From positions 868,001 to 932,000 of the forward strand of contig JAZKUF010000002.1 in assembly GCA_036625225.1 (NCBI GenBank): a DNA stretch of 64,000 nt, in the 5' to 3' direction. This DNA comes from Accumulibacter jenkinsii (GTDB lineage Bacteria > Pseudomonadota > Gammaproteobacteria > Burkholderiales > Rhodocyclaceae). Both the position numbers and the translations under genes were made by a program. The notes beneath the pieces were generated by a model. The model did no database searches. It was not told where the DNA came from and saw only the letters and a program-made list of their open reading frames with translations. Of this stretch, positions 34,456 to 43,320 are shown one piece after another (position 1 is the stretch's first letter; each line of letters begins with the position of its first letter).

Positions 34456-35595
34456 ATGGAGAAATATGCCATTTTTTTTCCCCAGTACCATCAGGTGGAT
34501 GTCAACGATGCCGCCTGGGGACGCGGGTTCACCGACTGGGCATTGGTCGCTGCTGCCAATGCCTTCGATCTGTGGCAACGGCGCGCTCCGGCGTGTGGCT
34601 TTTATGACTTGAGTGACAAGGTGATCGTTTCCCGGTTGTTCCAGGAAGCTGCGGACAGCGGACTTGACGGGTTTGGAATTTATCATTACAGATTTGAAGA
34701 CGGTCCGGAGCTGACAGCCGTTGAAGTTTTCCTTGAAGAATGCAGCCTGCCGGCTGATTTTGGATATTTTTTCATCTGGGCCAACGAAAATTGGTCCAGA
34801 CGGTGGGCCGGCAAGGATACGGAGTTACTGAAAACAGTGCCGACGCAGCCCTCGCGTGATCAGATACGTAGCCATGTCAACTATTTGAAGCCGTTTATGC
34901 AAGCCGAGGGCTATAAGCGAATTGATGGTAGACCCTTATTTGTCGTCTACCGCCCAGAGTTTTTTGTTGACCCCTTGCAAGCGGCCCGACTGTATAGAGA
35001 GGAATTCAACAGTGCGGGTATCGACATTGCGCTGGCTTACTTTCTAAATAGCCCGGCGGATGGTGAATATTCTCGTGTCTATGATTTTGGCTACCTTTTT
35101 GAGCCTCGCCTGTTTTTCCGGATGACTGGAATCGGGCGGAGCAGGATGGTGACTACGATCTTCAGGTGGCTCACCCATGCCCTTCCTTATTCCTACCTAG
35201 AGGCCTTGTCTGAATTGGTGAGAACGCTAAGCGGGCGAAAATCCGCCAGGCATGAATTTTCCACGTTTCTGAAATACTTCGGATCTACCGAGCGCCAGGC
35301 CATTGTGCAGGCAATGGCCTGTCCGGTCCAGAACGTGTTGACCTGTGGCTGGAACAATGCGCCAAGGTATCGCGACAGGTACACGGCACTCGCTGTTCCA
35401 TCGGCAAGGCAGTTTCAGGAGATGCTCGAATTGGCGTGCAGTGATGCCGGGATGTGTGAAAAGCTTCCGCTACTATGTAATGCGTGGAACGAGTGGTCCG
35501 AAGGGGCGGCTCTCGAGGCTTGTGCGTATCTTGGCACCACCTTGCAGGAGTCCTACTTGCCTGCGCAAAATAGTTCGATTCTAACGGAGGGTTGA
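34456..35595 (+). CDS. WbsX/GH99-like glycosyltransferase-associated protein
   Basis: A 379-residue protein of the WbsX family, related to glycoside hydrolase family 99. It shows AIFFPQYHQVDVNDAAWGRGF at the start, then GIYHYRFEDG, FFIWANENWSRRWAG and LCNAWNEWSEGA. Such genes are common in O-antigen and capsule loci, but their exact reaction is not settled; a cytoplasmic glycan-processing or transfer role is assumed. Confidence 0.82.
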   Translation: MEKYAIFFPQYHQVDVNDAAWGRGFTDWALVAAANAFDLWQRRAPACGFYDLSDKVIVSRLFQEAADSGLDGFGIYHYRFEDGPELTAVEVFLEECSLPADFGYFFIWANENWSRRWAGKDTELLKTVPTQPSRDQIRSHVNYLKPFMQAEGYKRIDGRPLFVVYRPEFFVDPLQAARLYREEFNSAGIDIALAYFLNSPADGEYSRVYDFGYLFEPRLFFRMTGIGRSRMVTTIFRWLTHALPYSYLEALSELVRTLSGRKSARHEFSTFLKYFGSTERQAIVQAMACPVQNVLTCGWNNAPRYRDRYTALAVPSARQFQEMLELACSDAGMCEKLPLLCNAWNEWSEGAALEACAYLGTTLQESYLPAQNSSILTEG

Positions 35596-35597
35596 TC

Positions 35598-36191
35598 TTG
35601 GAAATAAACAGAAATAGTGAGTATTTCAATCATCTCAAAGGAATTAGTTTAACTGGCCGCTTGTACAAGAGATTCCTGTCGTCAACTCTTTTGTTTCTGA
35701 GTGCGCGCAGATTTGGCAAGCGGATGCTCGAGATTGGATCAGGGACAGGAAGCGGGTTGTTGGGGGCTTTTCCGAAGCATGTCGTCGGGGTTGAAATCAA
35801 TCCAGTTTCGGTTAATTACACGCAGGCCCAAGGCTTGAGAACATTCCTGATTGGTGAAGGGGGTGTTTATCCTTTTTCCGATGGCGCGTTTGATGCATGC
35901 GTTCTCGATAACGTGCTCGAGCATATTGCCGATCCACGAGGAACACTGGACGAATGTTGGCGGGTAACCGGCAAGGAGGGTGGCCTGGTCATTGCGGTTC
36001 CTGGACTGAAGGGCTTTCAATCAGATCCTGATCACAAGATACATTACGAGCAGGATGGTTTGCGATTTCTAGATCCTCGCTGGCGACTCTCTCGATTGTA
36101 TTCGCTGCCGTTTTTTTTCCTGAGTGACAACTTATCAAGGTCCATACGGCAATACTGCATTGTTGCCATCTACCAAAAGAACAGATATTGA
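35598..36191 (+). CDS. Class I SAM-dependent methyltransferase
   Basis: A 197-residue methyltransferase. MLEIGSGTGSGLLGAF is motif I, followed by VVGVEINPVSV and an LDNVLEHIADP segment typical of Methyltransf_11. The start is taken as the TTG at 35598, because GGAGGG at 35586-35591 then sits at a normal distance. The earlier TTG at 35592 would be too close to that site. The target is probably a sugar or lipid intermediate of this locus. Confidence 0.78.
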   Translation: MEINRNSEYFNHLKGISLTGRLYKRFLSSTLLFLSARRFGKRMLEIGSGTGSGLLGAFPKHVVGVEINPVSVNYTQAQGLRTFLIGEGGVYPFSDGAFDACVLDNVLEHIADPRGTLDECWRVTGKEGGLVIAVPGLKGFQSDPDHKIHYEQDGLRFLDPRWRLSRLYSLPFFFLSDNLSRSIRQYCIVAIYQKNRY

Positions 36192-36225
36192 CCGATATGC
36201 GGATTGTTAATACTCGTGAATTGGC

Positions 36226-37161
36226 ATGGTGAGAACCCTGTCATTCGGGCCGCGAGTTGCGGTTCTGCTTGCTGCATTCAATGGCCGGCCATGGTTAAAA
36301 ACCCAGATTCAATCGATCCTGAATCAGAACGGGGTTGACGTCTCGATATTCGTCAGCGTGGATTCGTCAGACGATGGAACCGAGGCTTTAGTGCTAGATT
36401 TGGCGCGGGTAGATCCTCGCATCATGATACTGCCGCTTGGAGAGCACTTTGGTGGTGCCGCCAGAAATTTTTTTCGTTTGATCAGGGAAGTTGATGTCTC
36501 GGCCTTCGAGTTTGTCAGCCTTGCTGATCAAGATGATATCTGGTACCCGGAAAAACTGGAAAGAGCAATCCACACCCTGCAACTTTGCAGCCACGATTGT
36601 TATTCAAGCAATGTTCTTGCTTTTTGGGAAGATGGCAGAAAAAGTCTGATTGACAAGGCGCAATCGCAGCGGAACTGGGATTTCTTTTTCGAGGCTGCAG
36701 GCCCCGGGTGTACCTATGTCCTGAGACGTGCCGTCGTCGAAGATCTCAAGATGCTCATTTTTTCTCGCTCTGCTGAAGTTGCCAAGGTGGGTTTGCATGA
36801 CTGGTTTATTTACGCTTTTGCACGCTCAAGAGGGTATCGCTGGACGATTGACCCGCGAGCCACGATGTCCTATCGACAGCATGCTGCCAACCAGGTTGGC
36901 ATCAACGCTGGATGGCGGGCTTACCGTAGTCGGGCAATCAAGATTATTGCTGGTTGGGGGATTTCTCAGGCACGCCTGATTGCGCGCTTGATCGGACTGG
37001 ACAATGAGCCGTTCTGCAGGCCCTGGCGACAACCCGGACGGCTTGGAATGCTCTGGCTGGCATTGAATGCTGATGGCGCGAGGAGAAAGCTTTCTGATCG
37101 GCTAACCTTCGCTGCGGCCTGTATTTTTCTGGCTATTGTTGGCGATCGCTCGGAGGAGTAG
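36226..37161 (+). CDS. Glycosyltransferase family 2 (RfbG/rhamnosyltransferase-like)
   Basis: A 311-residue GT2 enzyme. VAVLLAAFNGRPWLKTQIQSI is the N-terminal motif and VSLADQDDIWYPEKLERA holds the catalytic DQDD. It resembles the RfbG-type group, which transfers deoxysugars. Its acceptor cannot be read from sequence. The GTG start of the next gene follows its stop by 1 bp. Confidence 0.84.
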   Translation: MVRTLSFGPRVAVLLAAFNGRPWLKTQIQSILNQNGVDVSIFVSVDSSDDGTEALVLDLARVDPRIMILPLGEHFGGAARNFFRLIREVDVSAFEFVSLADQDDIWYPEKLERAIHTLQLCSHDCYSSNVLAFWEDGRKSLIDKAQSQRNWDFFFEAAGPGCTYVLRRAVVEDLKMLIFSRSAEVAKVGLHDWFIYAFARSRGYRWTIDPRATMSYRQHAANQVGINAGWRAYRSRAIKIIAGWGISQARLIARLIGLDNEPFCRPWRQPGRLGMLWLALNADGARRKLSDRLTFAAACIFLAIVGDRSEE

Positions 37162-37162
37162 G

Positions 37163-38131
37163 GTGCGGGTTCTGGTTACAGGAGCAAACGGTTTCGTCGG
37201 CAGGGCACTTTGTGAGGCTTTGGTCCAAACACGAGAACTCTCCGGAGCGGTCAGGAGAGTCGCTGAAGGGCCTTTCATCGAAGGGCTTCGACTGGTTCCT
37301 GGAGTTCTGCTGGTCGATTTTGATTGGTCGAAGGCGCTTGAGGAAGTCACTTCGGTGGTGCACTGTGCTGCGCGTGTTCACATTATCGATGAGTCATCGG
37401 CAGATCCCTTGGCAGATTTTCGCCGAGTCAATGTTGACGGCACTTTGCGTTTGGCCAGGGAGGCTGCTGCTGCCGGCGTCAAACGTTTCGTTTTTCTGAG
37501 TTCGATCAAGGTTAATGGCGAGCAGACACGGTCTGCTGAGCCATTTACTGCCGACCAGCCGCCGAATCCGACCAGCCCGTATGGAATTTCAAAGATGGAG
37601 GCGGAAGCGGGTTTGCGGGCACTGGCATGCGAGAGCGGCATGGAAGTAGTCATCATTCGGCCGCCGCTGGTTTATGGGCCGGGAGTGAAAGCCAATTTTC
37701 TGGCCATGATGCGGGCGCTCGCGAAGGGGATTCCCCTGCCACTGGCTTCGGTCACCGCTAACCGTCGCAGTCTGGTGGCGCTCGACAATCTGGTCGATCT
37801 GATCGTGACCTGCCTCGATCACCCTGCCGCGCTTAACCAGACGTTTCTGGTCTCTGATGCGGAAAGTCTGTCGACCACGGCCTTGTTGCAGCGCATGGCG
37901 AAGGCGCTTGGACGACCGGCGAGGCTCATTGCGGTACCGGTTTCTTTACTGAAGCTGGGAGCAAGTCTGCTGGGCAAACCCGATGTGGCGCAGCGCCTGT
38001 GTGGTTCGCTGGCGGTTGACATCAGCAAGACGCAGGAACTGCTTGACTGGGTACCTCCACTCAGTGTTGATGAAGGCTTGCGGCGGACCGCCGCGCACTG
38101 GATCGAGTCGCAACATGCGACGCGCAGTTAA
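37163..38131 (+). CDS. WbpV-like NAD-dependent sugar epimerase/4-ketoreductase
   Basis: A 322-residue extended SDR protein with LVTGANGFVGRALCEALV at the N-terminus and the TSPYGISKMEAE Tyr-Lys pair. Together with the downstream WbpM-like dehydratase and small phosphoglycosyl transferase it matches the module that makes UDP-N-acetylquinovosamine (WbpV/WreQ step). The GTG start has CGGAGGAG five bases upstream. Base composition here begins to return to the GC-rich genome norm. The assignment as the 4-ketoreductase is inferred from neighbours; a 4-epimerase role is possible. Confidence 0.72.
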   Translation: MRVLVTGANGFVGRALCEALVQTRELSGAVRRVAEGPFIEGLRLVPGVLLVDFDWSKALEEVTSVVHCAARVHIIDESSADPLADFRRVNVDGTLRLAREAAAAGVKRFVFLSSIKVNGEQTRSAEPFTADQPPNPTSPYGISKMEAEAGLRALACESGMEVVIIRPPLVYGPGVKANFLAMMRALAKGIPLPLASVTANRRSLVALDNLVDLIVTCLDHPAALNQTFLVSDAESLSTTALLQRMAKALGRPARLIAVPVSLLKLGASLLGKPDVAQRLCGSLAVDISKTQELLDWVPPLSVDEGLRRTAAHWIESQHATRS

Positions 38132-38156
38132 ATTACACATTGGCTGACTGCTTTTG

Positions 38157-38717
38157 ATGAAGCGCCTGTTTGATCTCCTGCTGGGTTTGTGTGCCGCAGC
38201 CGTTCTGGCCTTGCCCATGCTGGTCGTCGCGACGCTGGTTGTCCTGTCCTCGAAAGGACCGGTCCTCTATTGGTCAGAGCGTGTGGGCAAAGGCAATGTC
38301 CTCTTCAGGATGCCGAAATTTCGCACCATGCGGGTTGGGACACCGACCGTTGCGACGCATCTGCTGCTGCATCCCCAAGCCTATCTGACACCGGTGGGCT
38401 CTTTCCTGCGCAAATCGAGCCTGGATGAGTTGCCGCAATTGTGGAGCATTCTGGCGGGCAATATGAGTTTCGTCGGACCACGCCCTGCGTTGTTCAATCA
38501 GGATGATCTGATCCGCTTGCGTACCGAGTGTGGCGTGCATGAACTGGTACCGGGGCTGACCGGTTGGGCACAAGTCAACGGGCGGGACGAATTGTCGATT
38601 TCACAGAAGGTGAGGCTCGATGTCGAATATTTGCAGCAACAGTCGCTGTGGTTTGATATAAGGATACTATGGCTCACCTGCGTGAAGGTGCTAGGTCGCC
38701 ATGGCGTGTTGCATTGA
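38157..38717 (+). CDS. Small phosphoglycosyl transferase (initiating sugar-phosphate transferase)
   Basis: A 186-residue monotopic PglC/WecP-type enzyme that transfers a sugar-1-phosphate to undecaprenyl phosphate to start each repeat unit. One N-terminal re-entrant helix (KRLFDLLLGLCAAAVLALP) precedes the catalytic part. KFRTMR, then SFLRKSSLDELPQLWSIL with the catalytic Asp-Glu, then SFVGPRPAL and GLTGWAQVNGRD are all present. The ATG at 38157 is preferred over the TTG just upstream. Its likely substrate is UDP-QuiNAc made by the flanking genes. Confidence 0.9.
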   Translation: MKRLFDLLLGLCAAAVLALPMLVVATLVVLSSKGPVLYWSERVGKGNVLFRMPKFRTMRVGTPTVATHLLLHPQAYLTPVGSFLRKSSLDELPQLWSILAGNMSFVGPRPALFNQDDLIRLRTECGVHELVPGLTGWAQVNGRDELSISQKVRLDVEYLQQQSLWFDIRILWLTCVKVLGRHGVLH

Positions 38718-38873
38718 GCAGGTAGCGCCTATCGGTGGTGTAGCAGGCATGGCCGCAGGGGGTTCGTGCGGCCTTGACCGACAGGTTGGCCACGGGGGCG
38801 ATTTTGGGCACCCCGGGTCGATGCGGCAATTACCGGAGGTTCGGTTTTGGGTGCCTGGTGAGGCGGGGAGCCA

Positions 38874-40799
38874 ATGGTGAAGAGTTTTTTGTTGCTGTCG
38901 CGCAGGAAGAAGCAGGCGATTTCGGTGGTCACCGATTTCGTGTTGCTCGTGTTCGCTTTCTGGTCGGCCATCGCGCTGCGCTTCGACACGTTTACCCCCG
39001 ACGTCACATCCTACGCCTGGCAGTTGATCGCAGCGCCGGCGCTGGCGATTCCCATTTTCATCCGGCTCGGCCTTTATCGGGCGGTCATCCGTTTCATGGA
39101 AGACCGGGTGGTATTCGTCGTCGCGGGGGGTGTCACGCTTTCGGTGGTCCTCCTGGCGGCCGGCGTTGCGCTGACGCATACGCCGGGATTGTCGCGGGGT
39201 GTTTTGGCGATCTATTGGTTGCTGGCAATTGTTTACGTGGGTGCGAGTCGATTTGTTCTGCGCAGCTATTTTCTGCGCGCCGAGCGGGGGCTGGATCATT
39301 GCAAGCGGGTGGCGATCTACGGTGCGGGTCGTGCGGGAACGCAACTGGCGTACGCGCTACGAGCGGGGCGCGAATATCTGCCGGTTGCTTTCATCGATGA
39401 TAGTCCGCTCAAGCAGAGAACCGAGGTGGCAGGGTTGCGCGTTCATTCGCCGCGTAAATTGGCGTCGATGCTGGCCAGGAAGCGGGTCGATGAGTTGTTG
39501 CTCGCCATTCCTTCGGCCAGCCGGGCGCGGCGGGCCGAGATCATTGATCGCCTGGAAGGTCTGCACTGCAAGGTCAAACTGGTCCCCGGCATGGCCGATG
39601 TGGTGAGTGGCAATTTCTCGGTAGAGGCCATTCGTGAGATTGAAATCGAGGATTTGCTGGGCCGGGAATCGGTCGCGCCGGACACTGCATTGCTCGCACA
39701 ATGCATCACGGGGAAGGTGGTCCTGGTCTCCGGGGCGGGCGGTTCGATCGGTTCGGAGCTTTGTCGACAGATCATTCGCTTGCAGCCCTTGCGACTGGTT
39801 TTGATGGAGCTTTCCGAGTTTGCCTTGTACTCGATCGAGCAGGATCTGGCATCGCTGTGCACGCGCAGCAACCTGACCGTCGAGCTGGTGCCTTTGCTCG
39901 GCTCGGTGACTCATCAGCATCGCAACGAAATGGTCATGAAGAGCTTTGGCGTGCAGACCGTCTATCACGCGGCAGCTTACAAGCATGTGCCGCTGGTCGA
40001 GCACAACCCGATCGAAGGTCTGCGCAACAACGCGCTCGGCACCCGGCGCATGGCAGAAGCGGCGATGGCCGCCAGGGTGGAAACCTTCGTCCTGATTTCG
40101 ACCGACAAGGCGGTTCGCCCGACCAATGTGATGGGCGCCAGCAAGCGGCTTTCCGAACTGATCCTGCAGGCACTGGCGCGCAAGGGCGGAGCAACGCGCT
40201 TCTGTATGGTTCGCTTCGGCAATGTGCTCGGGTCGTCTGGTTCGGTGGTGCCGCTCTTCCGTAAGCAGATTGCGGCGGGCGGACCGGTTACGCTCACTCA
40301 CGTTGACATCACGCGCTATTTCATGACCATCCCCGAGGCGGCGCAGCTGGTGATTCAGGCAGGTTCCATGGGCCAGGGGGGGGAAGTCTATGTCCTCGAC
40401 ATGGGAAAGCCGGTGAAGATTTTCGATCTTGCGCGGCGCATGGTGCATCTGAGTGGCCTGGAACTGCTCGACGAGGCACATCCGGAGGGCGATATCGCGA
40501 TTGAAGTGGTGGGTCTGCGACCGGGTGAAAAGCTCTACGAGGAACTCCTGATCGGCGAGAACGCGGAAGGCACCTCGCATCCCCTGATCATGCGGGCGTA
40601 CGAACACGAGCTGCCGTGGCCGGTGCTGACCGAGCGCCTGGCGAGTCTGGACGACGCCTGCCACGTCTTCGATTACGAGAAAGTCCTGGCCATCCTGGCC
40701 TCGCTGGTGCAGGAATATGCCCCGGCACGACATCGCGATGGGAAGTTGCTGTGGCAGGCGATGACAAGACCTGCCGAGCGGAGCATGGTGGTGCATTGA
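38874..40799 (+). CDS. WbpM-like UDP-GlcNAc 4,6-dehydratase (membrane-bound)
   Basis: A 641-residue nucleotide-sugar dehydratase of the WbpM/CapD/PglF family. It has four N-terminal transmembrane helices (about 15-120), a Rossmann CoA-binding-like domain (VAIYGAGRAGTQLAYAL about 142-158), then the catalytic SDR domain with VSGAGGSIGSELCRQI and STDKAVRPTNVMGASKR. In this family Met/Asp replace the usual Tyr of SDR enzymes, consistent with NVMGASK. It forms UDP-4-keto-6-deoxy-GlcNAc, which the WbpV-like enzyme can reduce. The preceding 156 bp hold no gene. Confidence 0.92.
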   Translation: MVKSFLLLSRRKKQAISVVTDFVLLVFAFWSAIALRFDTFTPDVTSYAWQLIAAPALAIPIFIRLGLYRAVIRFMEDRVVFVVAGGVTLSVVLLAAGVALTHTPGLSRGVLAIYWLLAIVYVGASRFVLRSYFLRAERGLDHCKRVAIYGAGRAGTQLAYALRAGREYLPVAFIDDSPLKQRTEVAGLRVHSPRKLASMLARKRVDELLLAIPSASRARRAEIIDRLEGLHCKVKLVPGMADVVSGNFSVEAIREIEIEDLLGRESVAPDTALLAQCITGKVVLVSGAGGSIGSELCRQIIRLQPLRLVLMELSEFALYSIEQDLASLCTRSNLTVELVPLLGSVTHQHRNEMVMKSFGVQTVYHAAAYKHVPLVEHNPIEGLRNNALGTRRMAEAAMAARVETFVLISTDKAVRPTNVMGASKRLSELILQALARKGGATRFCMVRFGNVLGSSGSVVPLFRKQIAAGGPVTLTHVDITRYFMTIPEAAQLVIQAGSMGQGGEVYVLDMGKPVKIFDLARRMVHLSGLELLDEAHPEGDIAIEVVGLRPGEKLYEELLIGENAEGTSHPLIMRAYEHELPWPVLTERLASLDDACHVFDYEKVLAILASLVQEYAPARHRDGKLLWQAMTRPAERSMVVH

Positions 40800-40821
40800 A
40801 CCTCTTCGGACATCAGAATCG

Positions 40822-41742
40822 ATGAACGTAAACGAAATGGAGCAGAACTCTGCCAACGAGCTCAGCGTGCCCGATCTATGGAAAATTCTCTGCGCGGGCT
40901 GGTACTATGTGCTAGGCGGCACCTTGATCGGGGTGCTCGGCGCAGGGTTGGCAATTGCGCTGTTGCCGACCAAATATGAAGCTGTTGCGGTGGTGCAGGT
41001 AGGACAGGTGGGACAGGTTGGGCAGAGCGGGACAGCGGGACAGCCTTTCAGCGCCCCGGTCGAGCCGGTGATGCAGGCGATCGAGCGCATGAAATTGCCG
41101 GCTTTTCAAATGAAGGTAGCGAAGACGGCCGGCATCACGGAGTGGAAGGATGACCTGCTTCGCTCAGCGGGCACGACGACGAAATTCATGACGCTACAAA
41201 TTGTCAGGGGTACTGCCACAGCGGCGATACCGTTGATCGAGCTAAAAACCAGTGCCAGGACTCCCGAGCTTGCCAGAAAAATTGCCCAAGCATCGATCGA
41301 CGAACTGGCCAAGCGGCAGCTGGAACTGGCAAAGCCGACGATCGACAGAATGCGGCTCGATCTCCTGATCGCCCGGGAAAAACTGGTCAGTGCGGAAAAG
41401 GAGCGCGAAGGCCTCTATAAACTGATGGCGAACGTCGGCGTCAAGGATGACCGTTTTACTCAGCTTTCCTTGATGACCGGTCTGCGTGTTCAAAAGGAAT
41501 CGGAGCTTTTCGCACAGCGCCAGTTGATCGGGACGCTTGAAACGGCCTTGACTGTTCCCTATACCCAACCGGCGGAGGTGCTCGAAGAGATCTTCGTCAC
41601 TGACAACCCGGTTTCTCCCCGGAAGACCCTGCTCCTCGCGCTCGGCCTGGTCAGCGGCCTCTTGCTCGGGGTACTGTGGGTTTTCTTCAACCATGCCTGG
41701 CGGAGCGCGAAGCGGGAACGGGCTGGACATGCGGTGTCCTGA
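40822..41742 (+). CDS. wzz: Wzz-like chain-length determinant protein
   Basis: A 306-residue polysaccharide co-polymerase. Two transmembrane helices (about 30-50 and 270-290) flank a periplasmic domain with coiled-coil segments, and the Pro-rich region before the second helix (TDNPVSPRKTLLLALG) is typical of Wzz. It sets the length of polymer made by Wzy. The segment VQVGQVGQVGQSGTAGQ (from about residue 58) comes from a 9-bp tandem repeat and is not usual in the family. It is the last gene of the locus. Confidence 0.88.
   Translation: MNVNEMEQNSANELSVPDLWKILCAGWYYVLGGTLIGVLGAGLAIALLPTKYEAVAVVQVGQVGQVGQSGTAGQPFSAPVEPVMQAIERMKLPAFQMKVAKTAGITEWKDDLLRSAGTTTKFMTLQIVRGTATAAIPLIELKTSARTPELARKIAQASIDELAKRQLELAKPTIDRMRLDLLIAREKLVSAEKEREGLYKLMANVGVKDDRFTQLSLMTGLRVQKESELFAQRQLIGTLETALTVPYTQPAEVLEEIFVTDNPVSPRKTLLLALGLVSGLLLGVLWVFFNHAWRSAKRERAGHAVS
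40996..41043 (+). repeat. 9-bp in-frame tandem repeat inside wzz
   Basis: Three near-identical units, CAGGTAGGA, CAGGTGGGA and CAGGTTGGG, followed by more degenerate units, encode repeated Gly-Gln-Val triplets. Because the unit is 9 bp, gain or loss of copies keeps the frame and would only lengthen or shorten a periplasmic loop. Confidence 0.8.
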
Positions 41743-41935
41743 CCGGCGGGTTCGGATTCACCCTTCACCGTTCATCCCGGCTGAGGCCAGACTCTGTCGC
41801 ACGCGCGTTCAGAGGGTTCTGGGCCAGAGTTCGCCTGAGCCGACGCACGTGCCAAGAATCGCACATCCGGCGGTGGCCTTCTCGCTACAATACGTCTCGT
41901 CCCCACGTTCCCATCCTCACGATCGCAAAAAAGAA
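41743..41935 (+). other. Intergenic region with a possible promoter for the decarboxylase gene
   Basis: No gene is visible. A TACAAT hexamer at 41886-41891 could be a -10 box for the downstream small ORF and decarboxylase; a matching -35 is not clear. Confidence 0.35.
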
Positions 41936-42076
41936 ATGACCGACGCCACCCTGATGGATGAACTGGTTGCCCGGACGGCTACCCACCCTCCGGAGGACCT
42001 CTGGCCGACCCGTGCTGCAGCTGTATCGCGCCCGGGGGAATTCCCCGCCTGCCGCAAACCGGCACATCCCGCATGA
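41936..42076 (+). CDS. Small ORF coupled to the decarboxylase, possible gene remnant
   Basis: A 46-residue open frame beginning MTDATLMDELVARTATHPPE. It ends in an ATGA overlap with the next start codon, as truly coupled genes do. In other exosortase-A loci an acyl-CoA ligase gene precedes this decarboxylase, and the first residues here loosely resemble the start of such a ligase (LL/MDELVxRTA). It may be what remains after an internal deletion, or a short leader peptide. This is a weak call. Confidence 0.3.
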   Translation: MTDATLMDELVARTATHPPEDLWPTRAAAVSRPGEFPACRKPAHPA

Positions 42077-43320
42077 ACACCCCGAGCGAAAGACTGGCGC
42101 CGAGCCACGCACCCATGCAGCAGTTCCCGGTCGAGGACGGGGAACTCGTCGTCGGCGGCATGCCGCTCTCCCGGCTTGCCGAGCGCGTCGGGCAAACACC
42201 TTTCTACGCCTACGACCGCGGCTTGCTCACGCAGCGGGTGGGCGAGCTTCGCGCGGCCCTGCCGGATTCGCTGAAACTGCACTACGCGATGAAAGCCAAC
42301 CCGATGCCGGCGCTGGTCTGCCACATGGCAGGACTCGTGGACGGCATCGACGTCGCCTCGGGCGGCGAACTGAAGGTGGCGCTCGACGCCGGCGCCGAGC
42401 CGCGCGACATCAGCTTTGCCGGCCCCGGCAAGCGCCGCACCGAGTTGCGGCAGGCGGTCGCTGCCGGCATCCTGATCAACCTCGAGTCCTTGCGTGAGGT
42501 TGCCGAACTGGCGGCGATCCGCCAGGAGACCGGCTGTGCGGCGCGCGTCGCCGTGCGCGTGAACCCCGATTTCGAGCTCAAGAGTTCGGGAATGAAAATG
42601 GGCGGCGGCGCCAAGCAGTTCGGCGTCGATGCCGAGCAGGTGCATCAACTGCTGGCTGAAATCGGCCGCTCGGAACTGACTTTCGAAGGTTTCCACCTCT
42701 TTGCCGGTTCGCAGAATCTGAAGCCCGAGGCCATTGTCGAGGCGCAGAGCAAGAGTTACGAACTCGCCTTGCGCCTCGCCGAATCGGCTCCGGCTGCGCT
42801 GCGTTTCCTCAACCTCGGCGGCGGTTTCGGCATCCCGTACTTTCCGGGCGAGCAAGCCCTCGATCTGTCGCCGATCGGCGCCAACCTGGCGCGGATTGCC
42901 CAACGCGCGGCGCACGAGTTGCCACAAGCCGAGTTGGTGATCGAGCTCGGGCGCTATCTGGTGGGAGAAGCCGGCATCTACGTCACGCGCATCGTCGACC
43001 GCAAGCTCTCGCGCGGCCAGATCTTTCTCGTCACCGACGGCGGGCTGCACCACCACCTGTCGGCATCGGGGAACTTCGGGCAGGTCATCCGCAAGAACTA
43101 CCCGGTGACCATCGGCAACCGGATGAGGCCGGCGCGGACGGAAACCGTCTCGGTGGTCGGCCCGCTGTGTACGCCGCTCGATCTGCTCGCCGACCGGATG
43201 GCGCTTGCCGAGGCGAAGCCTGGCGATCTGGTGGTCATCTTTCAATCCGGCGCCTATGGCATGACTGCCAGCCCGCAGGGTTTTCTCGGCCATCCGGCAT
43301 GTATCGAGGTGATCGTCTGA
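42073..43320 (+). CDS. PLP-dependent decarboxylase, exosortase A system-associated
   Basis: A 415-residue fold-type III (alanine racemase-like) decarboxylase. The PLP lysine is residue 74 in HYAMKANP. A glycine-rich LNLGGGFGIPYF loop binds the PLP phosphate. The active-site segment is GPLCTPLD, where diaminopimelate decarboxylase has GPxCESxD, so it is probably not LysA. It fits the exosortase-A-associated group, related to BtrK, which decarboxylates an aminoacyl group held on an acyl carrier protein. A GNAT protein, an ACP and a ligase follow after 252 bp. The first 30 residues are a variable extension. Confidence 0.85.
   Translation: MNTPSERLAPSHAPMQQFPVEDGELVVGGMPLSRLAERVGQTPFYAYDRGLLTQRVGELRAALPDSLKLHYAMKANPMPALVCHMAGLVDGIDVASGGELKVALDAGAEPRDISFAGPGKRRTELRQAVAAGILINLESLREVAELAAIRQETGCAARVAVRVNPDFELKSSGMKMGGGAKQFGVDAEQVHQLLAEIGRSELTFEGFHLFAGSQNLKPEAIVEAQSKSYELALRLAESAPAALRFLNLGGGFGIPYFPGEQALDLSPIGANLARIAQRAAHELPQAELVIELGRYLVGEAGIYVTRIVDRKLSRGQIFLVTDGGLHHHLSASGNFGQVIRKNYPVTIGNRMRPARTETVSVVGPLCTPLDLLADRMALAEAKPGDLVVIFQSGAYGMTASPQGFLGHPACIEVIV

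Noticed and set aside
42073..43320. lysA (diaminopimelate decarboxylase)
   Set aside because: The active-site CESxD motif is changed to CTPLD, and the context is exosortase/ACP rather than lysine synthesis. The same argument applies to 49340-50608 (CNPTD).
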